DNA of 50,298 nucleotides from Pedobacter sp. GTDB lineage: Bacteria > Bacteroidota > Bacteroidia > Sphingobacteriales > Sphingobacteriaceae. Positions 35,433 to 45,139 of the stretch are shown here, piece by piece. Both the position numbers and the translations under genes were made by a program. Numbering within the stretch: position 1 is the stretch's first letter; every line of letters starts with the position of its first letter. The notes beneath the pieces are model-generated. The model was not told the DNA's origin and did no database searches. It saw only the letters and a program-made list of their open reading frames with translations. The stretch is taken from positions 1 through 50,298 of the forward strand of contig JACMND010000065.1 of the NCBI GenBank assembly GCA_014378705.1, in the 5' to 3' direction.

Positions 35433-37616
35433 ATGAGTAAAACAATTATTGTATCGAACAGGCTACCTGTAAAAATTACCGATGACAATGGGGAGTTAAC
35501 TTTGTCTGCCAGCGAAGGTGGACTGGCAACCGGGCTGGGATCAATCTACCAACAAGGTGAAAATGTTTGGATTGGTTGGCCAGGCATGGATATTACAGAA
35601 CCGGAGCAGCAAAAGGAGGTAACAGAAAAGCTTAAAGCTATAAAGCTTATTCCTGTTTTTTTAAATCAGGAAGAAATAAGCGAGTACTATGAAGGATTCT
35701 CAAATGAAATACTCTGGCCTATTTTCCACTACTATGCCTCAACATTTACCAACTACCGGCAGTCTAACTGGGATTTTTATCAATTGGTGAATACCAAATT
35801 TAAAGAAGCTGTGGTAAGTATCGCTGAACCGGGGGATACTTTATGGATCCATGATTACCAATTGTTATTATTACCCGGGATGTTAAGAAAAGCACTTCCT
35901 GGTCTCAAAATTGGTTTTTTTCTGCATATACCATTTCCCTCTTACGAAATGTTCAGGCTGATTCCGTGGCGGGCGCAACTTTTAGAAGGAATGCTTGGTG
36001 CAGACCTAATAGGATTCCATACCTATGATGACGTTCAACATTTTATCGATGCAGTAGCCAGAATTCTTCCCTATAACTCCTCTTCAAATATCATATCAGT
36101 AAGAGACCGACCTGTAGTTGCCGAAGCGTTCCCGATGGGAATTGACGATAAGAAATACGCTGCTTTAACTGAGAAAGATGAAGTGAAAGAACAAATTGCA
36201 TTACTAAATCAAAATTTTAAAGACATCAAAATTATCCTTTCAATAGACCGCCTGGACTACAGCAAAGGGATTTTGCAAAGATTAGAAGCATTTGAACTTT
36301 TATTGAATCAATATCCGCAATATTTAGAAAAAATGGTTTTGTACATGATCGTTGTTCCTTCAAGGGACACCGTACCTCAGTACAAAGAACTTAGGGATGA
36401 GATTGATAAGCGTGTAGGAAATATTAATTCATTGTACAGAACTATTGAATGGACGCCAATATTATATTTTTACCGTTCATTTCCAATTGAAACACTATCC
36501 GCACTTTATTATATCGCGGATGTAGGTTTGGTTACGCCTATGCGGGATGGAATGAACCTGGTTAGTAAAGAATATGTTGCCAGCCGAACCCAGAATAACG
36601 GGGTGCTCATCCTTAGTGAAATGGCGGGAGCTTCTAAAGAGTTAATTGACGCCTTGATCGTAAATCCCAATAATATTGGTGATATAATGCAAGCCATAGT
36701 GAAAGCCCTAAACATGTCTGAAAGTGAACAAAAAACCAGAATGGAATCTATGAGGGAGGTTGTTTCTAAATTCAATGTGTTCCATTGGGTGAAAATTTAT
36801 ATGGACAAATTAAATGAAGTAAAAGAACTGCAACGCTCAAGAGAATCAAGGCACATTGATAACCATATAGGTTTAAAAATTAAGGAAGCTTTCAGAGCAG
36901 CGAAAAAACGTATTCTGTTTTTAGACTACGATGGGACTCTGGTGCAATTTCAAAATAATATCCAACAAGCAAACCCTGATGCCGCACTTTACCAACTTAT
37001 AACGCAAATGGTTTCTGACGAAGCCAATGAGGTTGTTTTGATTAGCGGCCGGGATTACCGTAACATGGAAGACTGGTTCGGACAAACCGGTGTAGACCTC
37101 ATCTCTGAGCATGGCGCCTGGCAAAAACTTAGAGACGGGGAATGGGAAAGTATAATTGGTTTAAATGATATCTGGAAGGTGGACATTATGCCAATATTAA
37201 AAGCTTACGTAGACCGCACCCCGGGCTCGTTTATAGAGGAAAAAAGTTTTTCGCTGGTATGGCATTACCGGAAATCACCGGAAGGTTTAGGTGAACTAAG
37301 ATCTAATGAACTTATTAATAACCTCACTTATCTTATTAAAGACAAAGGTTTGCAATTGTTGCCGGGAAACAAAGTAATTGAAATAAAAAACCTGGAAGTT
37401 AATAAAGGTAAAGCTGCTTTAAGCAGATTGTACCAGCGGAAATATGATTTTATTTTGGCTATCGGAGATGATCACACGGATGAGGATATTTTTAATACAA
37501 TACCCGATACCGCATTTACTATTAAAGTAGGAAGTATGATGTCGGCAGCACGTTTTTATCTCCGCCATACGGAAGAGGTGAGGGAGTTTTTAACTGACCT
37601 GACTAAACCGGTTTAA
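35433..37616 (+). CDS. otsAB: Fused trehalose-6-phosphate synthase/phosphatase
   Basis: A 727-residue bifunctional enzyme. The GT20 synthase domain (about 1-470) has [37 protein letters not shown] and the donor-binding [14 protein letters not shown]. The HAD-type phosphatase domain (about 485-727) has [11 protein letters not shown] with the nucleophile Asp, [12 protein letters not shown], and [10 protein letters not shown]. It makes trehalose from UDP-glucose and glucose-6-phosphate in one polypeptide, a stress and osmotic protectant. It is convergent with the GH15 gene, with a strong shared terminator. UDP-glucose is also the substrate of ugd and galE elsewhere in the window. Confidence 0.96.
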   Translation: MSKTIIVSNRLPVKITDDNGELTLSASEGGLATGLGSIYQQGENVWIGWPGMDITEPEQQKEVTEKLKAIKLIPVFLNQEEISEYYEGFSNEILWPIFHYYASTFTNYRQSNWDFYQLVNTKFKEAVVSIAEPGDTLWIHDYQLLLLPGMLRKALPGLKIGFFLHIPFPSYEMFRLIPWRAQLLEGMLGADLIGFHTYDDVQHFIDAVARILPYNSSSNIISVRDRPVVAEAFPMGIDDKKYAALTEKDEVKEQIALLNQNFKDIKIILSIDRLDYSKGILQRLEAFELLLNQYPQYLEKMVLYMIVVPSRDTVPQYKELRDEIDKRVGNINSLYRTIEWTPILYFYRSFPIETLSALYYIADVGLVTPMRDGMNLVSKEYVASRTQNNGVLILSEMAGASKELIDALIVNPNNIGDIMQAIVKALNMSESEQKTRMESMREVVSKFNVFHWVKIYMDKLNEVKELQRSRESRHIDNHIGLKIKEAFRAAKKRILFLDYDGTLVQFQNNIQQANPDAALYQLITQMVSDEANEVVLISGRDYRNMEDWFGQTGVDLISEHGAWQKLRDGEWESIIGLNDIWKVDIMPILKAYVDRTPGSFIEEKSFSLVWHYRKSPEGLGELRSNELINNLTYLIKDKGLQLLPGNKVIEIKNLEVNKGKAALSRLYQRKYDFILAIGDDHTDEDIFNTIPDTAFTIKVGSMMSAARFYLRHTEEVREFLTDLTKPV

Positions 37617-37676
37617 AAAAAAAGAGATAGTTATTTGATGACGATACCAAATCAATCATAGGGAAACTGCCATGTT

Positions 37677-37739
37677 TAAAATTTGCCCTTTATTTAAAAA
37701 AGCACGGGTTGTGCTTTTTTAAATAAAGGGCAAATTTTA
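37677..37739. terminator. Bidirectional terminator with 29-bp perfect arms
   Basis: Arms 37677-37705 and 37711-37739 are perfectly complementary over 29 bp around the 5-nt loop GGGTT. The core AAAAAAGCAC/GTGCTTTTTT gives A and T runs for termination in both directions, and the base contains a GCCC/GGGC clamp. It lies between the convergent otsAB and GH15 genes and touches the GH15 stop codon at 37740. Confidence 0.85.
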
Positions 37740-39521
37740 TTACAAAAAAACCGGCCGATCCAATTTTATGGCAATCCGGTAAGCCGCATTCATTAAACCA
37801 ACATGGCTGTAAGCCTGAGGGAAATTGCCCCACTGACTGCCTGTTTCCTCGTCCACATCTTCGCTAAACAATAACAAATGATTTGAGTACTGCATCAGGT
37901 TTTCAAATTCGCGTAAAGCATCATCCATTCGCCCAACACAGGCTAAAGCCTCTACATACCAAAAAGCACAAATCAAAAAAGTGGTTTTTGGCTTGCCGAA
38001 ATCGTCAGAATGCAGATAACGGTAAAATAACCCACCCGGAGTTTTTAATTCTTTTTCTAAAGCCATTAAATGATCTTTCGCACGCTCTGAGGCTGGATCC
38101 AGGTAGTTCATCATGATCAGTTGCAATGTACTGGCATCCAGATGCGGACTACCGACCGCATGGGTATAAACTTTTCTGACCGGGTCGTAACAACTTTCTA
38201 TATGCTGTGCCGCCCGGTTTTTTAACAAAATGGCTTTGCTCATCAACTCCCTATCATCTATTGCCAAGGCCATTTTTTCGGCGGCAGAACACCCGGCCCA
38301 CTGAAAAAGGTTACTGTAACAATGAACGTTCGCTATGTTTCTGAATTCCCAAATCCCAGCATCTTTTTCATCAATGGTCCGCTCTACTTTAGAAAGCAGG
38401 TAGTTAATCCATCTGGCAGAGTCTTTACGTTCTTTAAACACAAAACGGTGATCTATATACAAAGGAAGCATTGAGATAAGCACTTGACCATAAATATCAT
38501 TCTGGATGTGTTCATAAGCTTGGTTACCCACACGTACGGGCTTGTTGCCAAGATATCCGTGTAGGTGATCCAGGATTATTTCGGTCAGAACCTTTTCTCC
38601 CGTAATTCCATATAATGGCTGATATCTAAAATCTTCTGAAACCGAAATGTTGCTTAAATAATTAAAATACAACTCCATTTCTTCAAAGTGTCCAATATAA
38701 TTTAAGGAATTGATCACATAAAAACTATCGCGAAGCCAGCAATAACGATAATCCCAGTTACGGCCGCTTTCTGGAAATTCTGAAAGACTGGTTGTGCTTG
38801 CCGCGATAATTGCACCTGTATCCTCATATTGATGGATTTTTAATGCCAGCGCAGACCGAATAACCTGCGGCTGATAGAACGAGGCAATAGATGAATGCTT
38901 AATCCAGGTTCTCCAATAGGTCTTGGTTTCCCGTAGAAACTCTTCAGAGGTACTTACAAGAGGCGCCTCTAGCGGAGTACCAAAAGTTAACACCAGATAT
39001 CTTGCCTCGTTTAACACATTAAGCTGTTCGTCAAGCACGTAATTTATCGGGATATTCGTGGTCAGCCGGATGTTTTCTTCAGCACCTCTATAGTCGATAT
39101 GACTGCTTCCGCGGTGTGTTTGGAGCTCTTTTAATCCGTAATCGTAGGTAGGTTTACACTTTACTTTTATCCTCGGACTGCCCTCTAACACTTCAACTTT
39201 CCTGATGAGCATCAATGGCTTAAAAAATCTTTCATACTTATGAAAACGCGGGGCAAAATCAGTTATTCGATATTTGCCTTCCTGACAAGTAATTTCGGTA
39301 CAGAGTACGTTGGTGTTCTCAAGATAATATTGATTAGAAGTATATTCGCCGGCCGGAAGAATGGTAAATGAACCGCCTTTCTGATTGTCAAGCAATCCTC
39401 CGAACACAAATGAGCTGTCAAAACGGGGCCAGCAAAGCCACTCAATATTTGTATTGATATGCACATGCGCCAGATAGCCACAATTGCCAATTATTCCTGT
39501 TTGATAGGTGTGTTTTACCAT
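37740..39521 (-). CDS. Glycoside hydrolase family 15 protein (glucoamylase/trehalase-like)
   Basis: A 593-residue GH15 enzyme without a signal peptide, so cytoplasmic. The N-terminal beta-sandwich begins with GIIGNCGYLAHV and IEWLCWPRFDSS. The (alpha/alpha)6 barrel has the signature RNWDYRYCWLRDS, and a late QWGNFPQAYSHVGL segment is typical of the family. Known members hydrolyse alpha-glucans or, in mycobacteria, trehalose. Being convergent to otsAB suggests an alpha-glucoside role, perhaps degrading the trehalose made next door. The substrate is inferred, not seen. Confidence 0.9.
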   Translation of the reverse strand: MVKHTYQTGIIGNCGYLAHVHINTNIEWLCWPRFDSSFVFGGLLDNQKGGSFTILPAGEYTSNQYYLENTNVLCTEITCQEGKYRITDFAPRFHKYERFFKPLMLIRKVEVLEGSPRIKVKCKPTYDYGLKELQTHRGSSHIDYRGAEENIRLTTNIPINYVLDEQLNVLNEARYLVLTFGTPLEAPLVSTSEEFLRETKTYWRTWIKHSSIASFYQPQVIRSALALKIHQYEDTGAIIAASTTSLSEFPESGRNWDYRYCWLRDSFYVINSLNYIGHFEEMELYFNYLSNISVSEDFRYQPLYGITGEKVLTEIILDHLHGYLGNKPVRVGNQAYEHIQNDIYGQVLISMLPLYIDHRFVFKERKDSARWINYLLSKVERTIDEKDAGIWEFRNIANVHCYSNLFQWAGCSAAEKMALAIDDRELMSKAILLKNRAAQHIESCYDPVRKVYTHAVGSPHLDASTLQLIMMNYLDPASERAKDHLMALEKELKTPGGLFYRYLHSDDFGKPKTTFLICAFWYVEALACVGRMDDALREFENLMQYSNHLLLFSEDVDEETGSQWGNFPQAYSHVGLMNAAYRIAIKLDRPVFL

Positions 39522-39585
39522 CTAAATTGTTTTGGGTATTGCGTATTATGAAATTAAATAACTCAAATCAGTCCTTGATCAAAAA

Positions 39586-40668
39586 TCACAATCCTTTGTT
39601 CTTGATTCCTCCTTCAATTTCAGCTCTTGTTTTAGGCAAACAACCTGGGTGATTATTTTGAATGAAACCGATCAACCCTTCCCGAATCTGACAGCGGAGA
39701 TCAAACACATCCGAAGAATTTCTGCCACTAACCAAAGCCCTGATTTCTATACTGTCACTTTTTGTTTCGGTTACCTGCAAGGCCATCACTTTCTCATCCC
39801 ACAACGCATTCGATTGAAGTAAACGACTTAACTCTTCCCTCAATTTTTGAATTGGGGCGGTGTAATCCAAATAAAGAAAAACCGAACCAATAAGTTCTGC
39901 CGAAACACGAGTCCAATTTTGAAAAGGTTGTTCGATAAAATAGTTAATGGGAAGTATTAATCTTCTTTGGTCCCAAATGTTTAAAACCACATAAGTCATA
40001 TTAATTTCTTCAACCCTGCCCCATTCGCCTTCCACTACCAATACATCATCAATACGGATCGGTTGCGTAAAGGCGATTTGAAAACCAGCCAGAAGATTCC
40101 CCAATGACTTCTGTGCGGCAAAACCGATGATAATACTCCCTACGCCCACACCTGTTAACAAACCTGCCCCTATCTTTCTCATGCTTTCAAAACTCAGCAA
40201 AATAATACCGGCAGTAATGATCACAATTAAAGCAACGCTTATTTTGCGTACAAACTGAAGCTGTGTTCTTAATTTCCGTTCCCGCAAATTGTTTTCTTTA
40301 CGAAAATCATACCGGTGATAATAATAATCTTCAAGAATTTTTATTATTTGAATGATTAAGAAGGCAAATACAAGGGTGAAAAAAATTTCAATAACCCTAC
40401 CTAATGGCAAAAAAGTTGATTTACCCATTTGCATAGACGGTAGAGCAATGCTAAGCATAAGCAGTGGCAGGAAAAAGGTCATCGTCTTTTTGAGATGCCT
40501 GATAATTGATTTTACCAGATAATAATCGGTAATCCTTGCATAGTAGTTAAAAGACTGGCTTAAGATAAATTTTAGGAGAAGACCGGCAGAGATCGCAGTT
40601 AGGGCAATAAGAATGTTCAAAAGCAGATCCGGATACTTTCCAAACAAGTCATTGATTTGATCTGACAT
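39586..40668 (-). CDS. MscS-family mechanosensitive ion channel
   Basis: A 360-residue membrane protein with four hydrophobic segments (about 15-35, 55-75, 90-110 and 140-165). The MscS pore helix and beta domain follow: LLTGVGVGSIIIGFAAQKSLG, FTQPIRIDDVLVVEGEWGRVEEI, and LPINYFIEQPFQNWTR. It opens on membrane tension during hypo-osmotic shock and releases small solutes. It lies 64 nt upstream of the GH15 gene and between two trehalose-related genes, so it may release trehalose or other osmolytes after osmotic downshift. That link is inference. Confidence 0.9.
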   Translation of the reverse strand: MSDQINDLFGKYPDLLLNILIALTAISAGLLLKFILSQSFNYYARITDYYLVKSIIRHLKKTMTFFLPLLMLSIALPSMQMGKSTFLPLGRVIEIFFTLVFAFLIIQIIKILEDYYYHRYDFRKENNLRERKLRTQLQFVRKISVALIVIITAGIILLSFESMRKIGAGLLTGVGVGSIIIGFAAQKSLGNLLAGFQIAFTQPIRIDDVLVVEGEWGRVEEINMTYVVLNIWDQRRLILPINYFIEQPFQNWTRVSAELIGSVFLYLDYTAPIQKLREELSRLLQSNALWDEKVMALQVTETKSDSIEIRALVSGRNSSDVFDLRCQIREGLIGFIQNNHPGCLPKTRAEIEGGIKNKGL

Positions 40669-40794
40669 AAAAAGCCTAACAATCTAATTGCTTATAAGTT
40701 ATCTTCAATAAAAACTAATCAATATTAAAAAAGATTTTTAATAAAATATTCTTAGGATAATTGGATAAATAACTCTGTAAATAACAGCAATCTT

Positions 40795-42360
40795 TTAGTC
40801 CTCAATTTTATATTTATTCATCAGTTTTATCAGTACGCCGTTTGTCCAGCCAAAACCATCTTGTGAAGGATACTCACCACCACCTGCTTCTAAGTTTGTA
40901 TCGGTAACATTATACTTTTCCATTAATTTTCCTGTACGATGAAAAATCTTGATGTTTAGAGTGATCCAGCGTTCGGCAATTAACCTGGCCAAATCATGCT
41001 GACGGTAGTTTTCTAATCCATGTACAGCCATCCATTGTAAAGGTGCCCAGCCATTCGGTGCATCCCATTGCTGCCCGGTATTATTTAATGTTGTAGTTAA
41101 GCCTCCAGACTTTAAGAATTTAGACTTAATATTTTCTGCTATTTTTTTGGATTGATTTGCAGTGCTCATTTTAAAAAACAGCGGATATACTGTTGCCAGG
41201 GAAGGGATTTTTACTTGTTTTTTTGTCTGAAAGTTATAATCGTAATACAAACCATCATTTTCATTCCAGCAATATTGATTTAAAAAATTTATTCTTTTTT
41301 CTGAACCGGCTTGATAAAAGGCAGCCCTTTCGTTATCACCCATAAGCTTATACGTTTTAGCAAGTGTTTGCTCTAATCCATATAATAAGCTATTCAAATC
41401 AACCGGTATAATATCTGTGGTTTTAATAGATTGAATGTTTTTACCATCGGCAAACCAACGGCTACTAAAATCCCAGCCGCTTGCAGCGCCTGAACGGAGA
41501 TGCCTGTATATTTCTTTGCTATTTCTATTTGAATTTAAAGCGGTTAAAGAATCCTCACGAAAGCTTTCCTGCCGTGGGGTTTCCCTATCGTCCCAGTACC
41601 GGTTCATGGTAAAGCCCTTTATTGAAACTACACAACGGTCAGCGGATACCAGTTTTAGTTTAGACTGATCTGCCTGCATCCAATAGCTATATTCCTTTTC
41701 CATCGCCGGAAGATACGATCGGTAAATGCTGTCGCCTTTAACTTCTGCGAGCAAACCAACCATTAATGAGAAGAATGGAGGCTGCGAACGGCTTAAATAG
41801 TACGAGCGGTTTCCGTTGGGAATATGTCCGTAAGCTTCAATCAGGTAAGCAAAGTTCTTAACCATATTCTCCATTAAAGCGGTTTCTTTACTTTCCTGAA
41901 GCCCGAGCATCGTAAAATAAGAGTCCCAATAATAAATTTCGCGAAAACGCCCTCCTGGTACCAGGTAAGGATTTGGCAGCGGAAGTAAAGAACTACCTTC
42001 TACTACCAAATCAGGTTTGCGTTGTAATGCTTGCCATAATTTTTCTATATGAAGTTTAACGCTTTTTGAAGTATCCGATTGGTATGAACTTACAAAATTA
42101 CCAGGCACAAAGAAATTACTATCAATAAAAGATTTGAGCGAGAAGCCTTGTTTGTTCCTATTCAATCTGTAATCCGTTAATATTACCCCCGGGCTTTTTT
42201 TAGGCACACAGTCAACAAACGTTTTACCATCTGCAAAAACTTTCTCCATTTGCACAGATGTAAACAGTTCTTTGAAAATTTCATCAGGGGTTTTAACCTG
42301 TTGAGAAAAAACCTGAAAGGAAACAGATACGAAGAAAATTAAGGAACAGAATCTGATCAT
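40795..42360 (-). CDS. treA: Exported GH37 trehalase
   Basis: A 521-residue GH37 trehalase. The signal peptide (about 1-20, MIRFCSLIFFVSVSFQVFSQ) predicts the periplasm. Both family signatures are visible: PGGRFREIYYWDSYF and QWDAPNGWAPLQW. A C-terminal GGEYPSQDGFGWTNGV is also family-typical. Hydrolyses trehalose to two glucose. I chose the ATG at 42360 because it begins a good signal peptide. Upstream in-frame codons to 42525 run into the hairpin of the preceding gene and are not a credible N terminus. Confidence 0.94.
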   Translation of the reverse strand: MIRFCSLIFFVSVSFQVFSQQVKTPDEIFKELFTSVQMEKVFADGKTFVDCVPKKSPGVILTDYRLNRNKQGFSLKSFIDSNFFVPGNFVSSYQSDTSKSVKLHIEKLWQALQRKPDLVVEGSSLLPLPNPYLVPGGRFREIYYWDSYFTMLGLQESKETALMENMVKNFAYLIEAYGHIPNGNRSYYLSRSQPPFFSLMVGLLAEVKGDSIYRSYLPAMEKEYSYWMQADQSKLKLVSADRCVVSIKGFTMNRYWDDRETPRQESFREDSLTALNSNRNSKEIYRHLRSGAASGWDFSSRWFADGKNIQSIKTTDIIPVDLNSLLYGLEQTLAKTYKLMGDNERAAFYQAGSEKRINFLNQYCWNENDGLYYDYNFQTKKQVKIPSLATVYPLFFKMSTANQSKKIAENIKSKFLKSGGLTTTLNNTGQQWDAPNGWAPLQWMAVHGLENYRQHDLARLIAERWITLNIKIFHRTGKLMEKYNVTDTNLEAGGGEYPSQDGFGWTNGVLIKLMNKYKIED

Positions 42361-42524
42361 AAAAGCGAAATTACAATGTCTGGAAAGATAATAAATTTGC
42401 TGATTATGTGTTTCAAGACTTTGATAAAAGCTGATTGCCAAAGCAGCTAAACCAGACAGAAACGGTAGCCCAGTGAGGCTTGAATGGGCTAAAGTGTATA
42501 GCCGGGTTATCCTTAATATAAACA

Positions 42525-42572
42525 TAGAAACCTGCTTTCCTAATCCCCATGAGATTGAAAAGCAGGTTTCTA
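42525..42572 (-). terminator. Inverted repeat after the haloperoxidase gene, possible terminator
   Basis: A perfect 14-bp stem (42525-42538 with 42559-42572, TAGAAACCTGCTTT and its complement) with a 20-nt loop, 9 nt after the stop at 42582. There is no strong T run after it, so it may be a 3'-end stabilising hairpin and not an efficient terminator. It separates the haloperoxidase gene from treA. Confidence 0.5.
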
Positions 42573-42581
42573 AATAACAGT

Positions 42582-44123
42582 TTAGTTTGCACCATCAGTT
42601 TGGGCCCGGCTAATAGCCAGATCACCTACCTTTTTGCCTGTAACAAGCCCTTGCTGACAATCTGAACGGAAATGGATGCCTCCAAACATTCTGGAGTTAG
42701 ACGCTTCTAAAGCCATTGCAGTAAAATCAGCAGCCTTTTGAGGAACTAAATGACCAAGAATTGTAGCAGCCGCCGCACTAAAAGTTGAGTGGCCGGAAAT
42801 ATACGCCGGAAAATTTGGCACCCCGGTAAGGGTCTTAATGTTGGGATCCAATTGGCAGGGACGGGCATTTAAGTAAAAATATTTTGTATCCCAACACACA
42901 ATCGCCGCATCCATCAAAGCTGAGTTTAACAATGCGTAATTCCGTGCCCAACGAATCTCGCTAAACTGGCCTTTTATAAATTCATTGGTAGCAATGGCGT
43001 TCCAATGACCCGGAGGAGTATACGTACCAACACCGTCAGCCCAAAAATTAACAATTCGCATATTTTCTCTGGTTGCGTTTTGGGTAAATTTTAATACTTC
43101 ATTTGTTTCCGTCCGCATTTGATCGCTATTTGTTGGAGGAGGGGGAATGGCACGAAGTGAAGCAACCTCGGCCTGTGCGAAAAGTAAAGGTTTTACTTTA
43201 CCGAACAAGGCAAGCATCGGAGGCCTTTTAGGAGATTCTAAGGATATCCAGGGAGTTTCTCCTCTTGCGATGCAATCAGATTCCAGTTTGGCCCAAATTG
43301 CGGGGTTCCCTCCTGCTGTAGCCATCCCGTCTGTTTTAGCACGCTGAACAACCTGACGAGCTACCCAACGACCTAAAGAATCACCAGCCGCAAGATCACT
43401 TTGAACATTGGCTCCGCTCCATAACCGGTAATTTTTTTCCTGCTCAGCCATTTTCTTGATGTACTCTATATCAGCGGGGAAAAGTAACTTCATTATTTCT
43501 AAGGATGCCCCTGAAATTACCGCATCTTCTGATGGATATGAAGGAAGATCAGTTTTGGGAACAGAAACTGACAGGGTTAGATCCGTTTTATAAGGTGCCG
43601 GCCTATTGTGCAAGGTTTTATATTTCCATGCCATAATTAGTGCATCATATTGCGCAAGACTTAAATAAGCGTAGGCCCTCGCTGCATAAGGCGGGTTTGA
43701 AAAAGGAAAAACCGGATAAGAAAAAGGGTTTGCGGCACTCGGGGCTGGATACGTGTTGTCTTCTTTTTGATAAGGAGGAATGTTGTGCTTCGCTACAAGT
43801 TCACGCATGATTTCGTTCCAGCGCAGCACACTTCCTGCTTTCCAATAATCTATAGCCTTCTTTTGTTCTGCTGAAAGGTTGGAACTGAGCACTTTCAATT
43901 CTTTTAATTCTTCCTGGTAAGACGAAGAACTAATCGGCAGAGGATCTGGAAAAAGATTTCCACTAAGTGATGCCACTATAAACGGTTTCCAGGTTCCTCC
44001 GTTAAGATCTTGTGTTGCTGGATTTAAAGATTGATAATCTGCATTAGATTCAACGACATCTTTATTACAGGAAAGAACAAGCATTGCTAATCCAAATATT
44101 GATAAAGTAAGATTTTTTTTCAT
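42582..44123 (-). CDS. Vanadium-dependent haloperoxidase/PAP2 lipoprotein with duplicated active-site region
   Basis: A 513-residue lipoprotein (signal peptide with LVLSC, Cys19). The C-terminal PAP2/vanadium haloperoxidase domain has all signature residues: K414-x6-R421-P422, S443-G444-H445, and S477-R478-x5-H484-x3-D488. An internal repeat is visible. Residues 147-266 align with 393-511, sharing AR-x-YA near the start and RA(K/Q)TDG at the end. The N-terminal copy keeps K167-x6-R174-P175, has PSED for PSGH, and R233-x5-N239-x3-D243 for the His motif. It is likely a catalytically dead lobe. Located in the periplasm or outer membrane. Whether the enzyme oxidises halides or is an acid phosphatase cannot be decided by eye. 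Confidence 0.87.
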   Translation of the reverse strand: MKKNLTLSIFGLAMLVLSCNKDVVESNADYQSLNPATQDLNGGTWKPFIVASLSGNLFPDPLPISSSSYQEELKELKVLSSNLSAEQKKAIDYWKAGSVLRWNEIMRELVAKHNIPPYQKEDNTYPAPSAANPFSYPVFPFSNPPYAARAYAYLSLAQYDALIMAWKYKTLHNRPAPYKTDLTLSVSVPKTDLPSYPSEDAVISGASLEIMKLLFPADIEYIKKMAEQEKNYRLWSGANVQSDLAAGDSLGRWVARQVVQRAKTDGMATAGGNPAIWAKLESDCIARGETPWISLESPKRPPMLALFGKVKPLLFAQAEVASLRAIPPPPTNSDQMRTETNEVLKFTQNATRENMRIVNFWADGVGTYTPPGHWNAIATNEFIKGQFSEIRWARNYALLNSALMDAAIVCWDTKYFYLNARPCQLDPNIKTLTGVPNFPAYISGHSTFSAAAATILGHLVPQKAADFTAMALEASNSRMFGGIHFRSDCQQGLVTGKKVGDLAISRAQTDGAN

Positions 44124-44198
44124 CTGAGTATTTTATTACTAATTGTGCCGAAAATCAAATGATAAACCAATTTGTTTACCGGCAGTTAAGATTAAATT

Positions 44199-45134
44199 TT
44201 ATTTCTTTGAATTTTTAAAAGGAAAATCGAGTATGTAATCTATACCTGTTAAAAAACCCGCGGCCTGACCAACATTTCTGCCGGCTATTGTATTCCATAC
44301 ATTGGCATGAAACCCAAGGGAAGGGAGCGATTTCAAATAATATTTCCCCTCAAGGCCAATTTTTGAGCTGTTCATTCGATTGCTGATAAAAGGCATGTCG
44401 TTCTTACGGATATCAAATCCGCCGAAAGTAGTCATGTTGTCAACAAAAACCTCTGCGAAACCTCTGGTATTTCTATATCCTGTTCGAAATTGAAAACTGC
44501 CCGCATCAGGCATTCTCACCGATGATGAGTTAATCTGATGATCCGTATAATAAGCAGACCTGTCTATAGAAACATTTCCACGGTGCATATATCCGGCAGA
44601 GATTGTTGCAAAAATCTTGTTGAATTTGTAATCTGCCGTTAGTCGGCCGTTTAAAACACGGCTTCCCATACCAATGGTCATTGGCATAAAATCCACATTA
44701 TAATTATTGCTTGGTGTAGAATATCCGGCTACTGCAAAAAGTGAAAGAAATTGTTTACCAAACTGCTTTTTAACTGGTCGCCATTTTACAAAGAAAGACA
44801 CATCCTGAAAACCTTTCAAGCCACTTAATGTGCCCTGACTGGCTACAGTGGACATATAAGGTAAAGTAGCCATTATATTCAGGTTTTTTCTCAAACCATA
44901 ATTTAACATTAAAGCGGCTGTTCGTGTTGACAACACACCGATGTTCGCGTTATTGCGCTTAAATTCTCCCTCCCAGTAATTTTCCCAGCTATTGTAAGCA
45001 TAGGTTCCAGCAATACATAAACGTTTTTCTCCCATCATTAAGCCGTCCTGCTCGGTCTGGGCTTTCGCAACTATGGGCAATGTAAAGAGCATTATAAAAC
45101 ATAGTTTAACTATACGTTCTAAGTATTTTTTCAT
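44199..45134 (-). CDS. Outer-membrane beta-barrel protein, MetA/transporter-like
   Basis: A 311-residue exported protein. The signal peptide (about 1-25, VAKAQ) is followed by alternating amphipathic strands rich in aromatic residues, for example AALMLNYGLRKNLNIMATLPYMS and GFAEVFVDN. It resembles the outer-membrane barrels annotated as phenol-degradation meta-pathway or transporter-type proteins. A ligand cannot be assigned. It lies 5 nt downstream of one PAP2 lipoprotein gene and 75 nt upstream of the other, so the three are probably one transcription unit. Confidence 0.72.
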   Translation of the reverse strand: MKKYLERIVKLCFIMLFTLPIVAKAQTEQDGLMMGEKRLCIAGTYAYNSWENYWEGEFKRNNANIGVLSTRTAALMLNYGLRKNLNIMATLPYMSTVASQGTLSGLKGFQDVSFFVKWRPVKKQFGKQFLSLFAVAGYSTPSNNYNVDFMPMTIGMGSRVLNGRLTADYKFNKIFATISAGYMHRGNVSIDRSAYYTDHQINSSSVRMPDAGSFQFRTGYRNTRGFAEVFVDNMTTFGGFDIRKNDMPFISNRMNSSKIGLEGKYYLKSLPSLGFHANVWNTIAGRNVGQAAGFLTGIDYILDFPFKNSKK

Positions 45135-45139
45135 AGATT

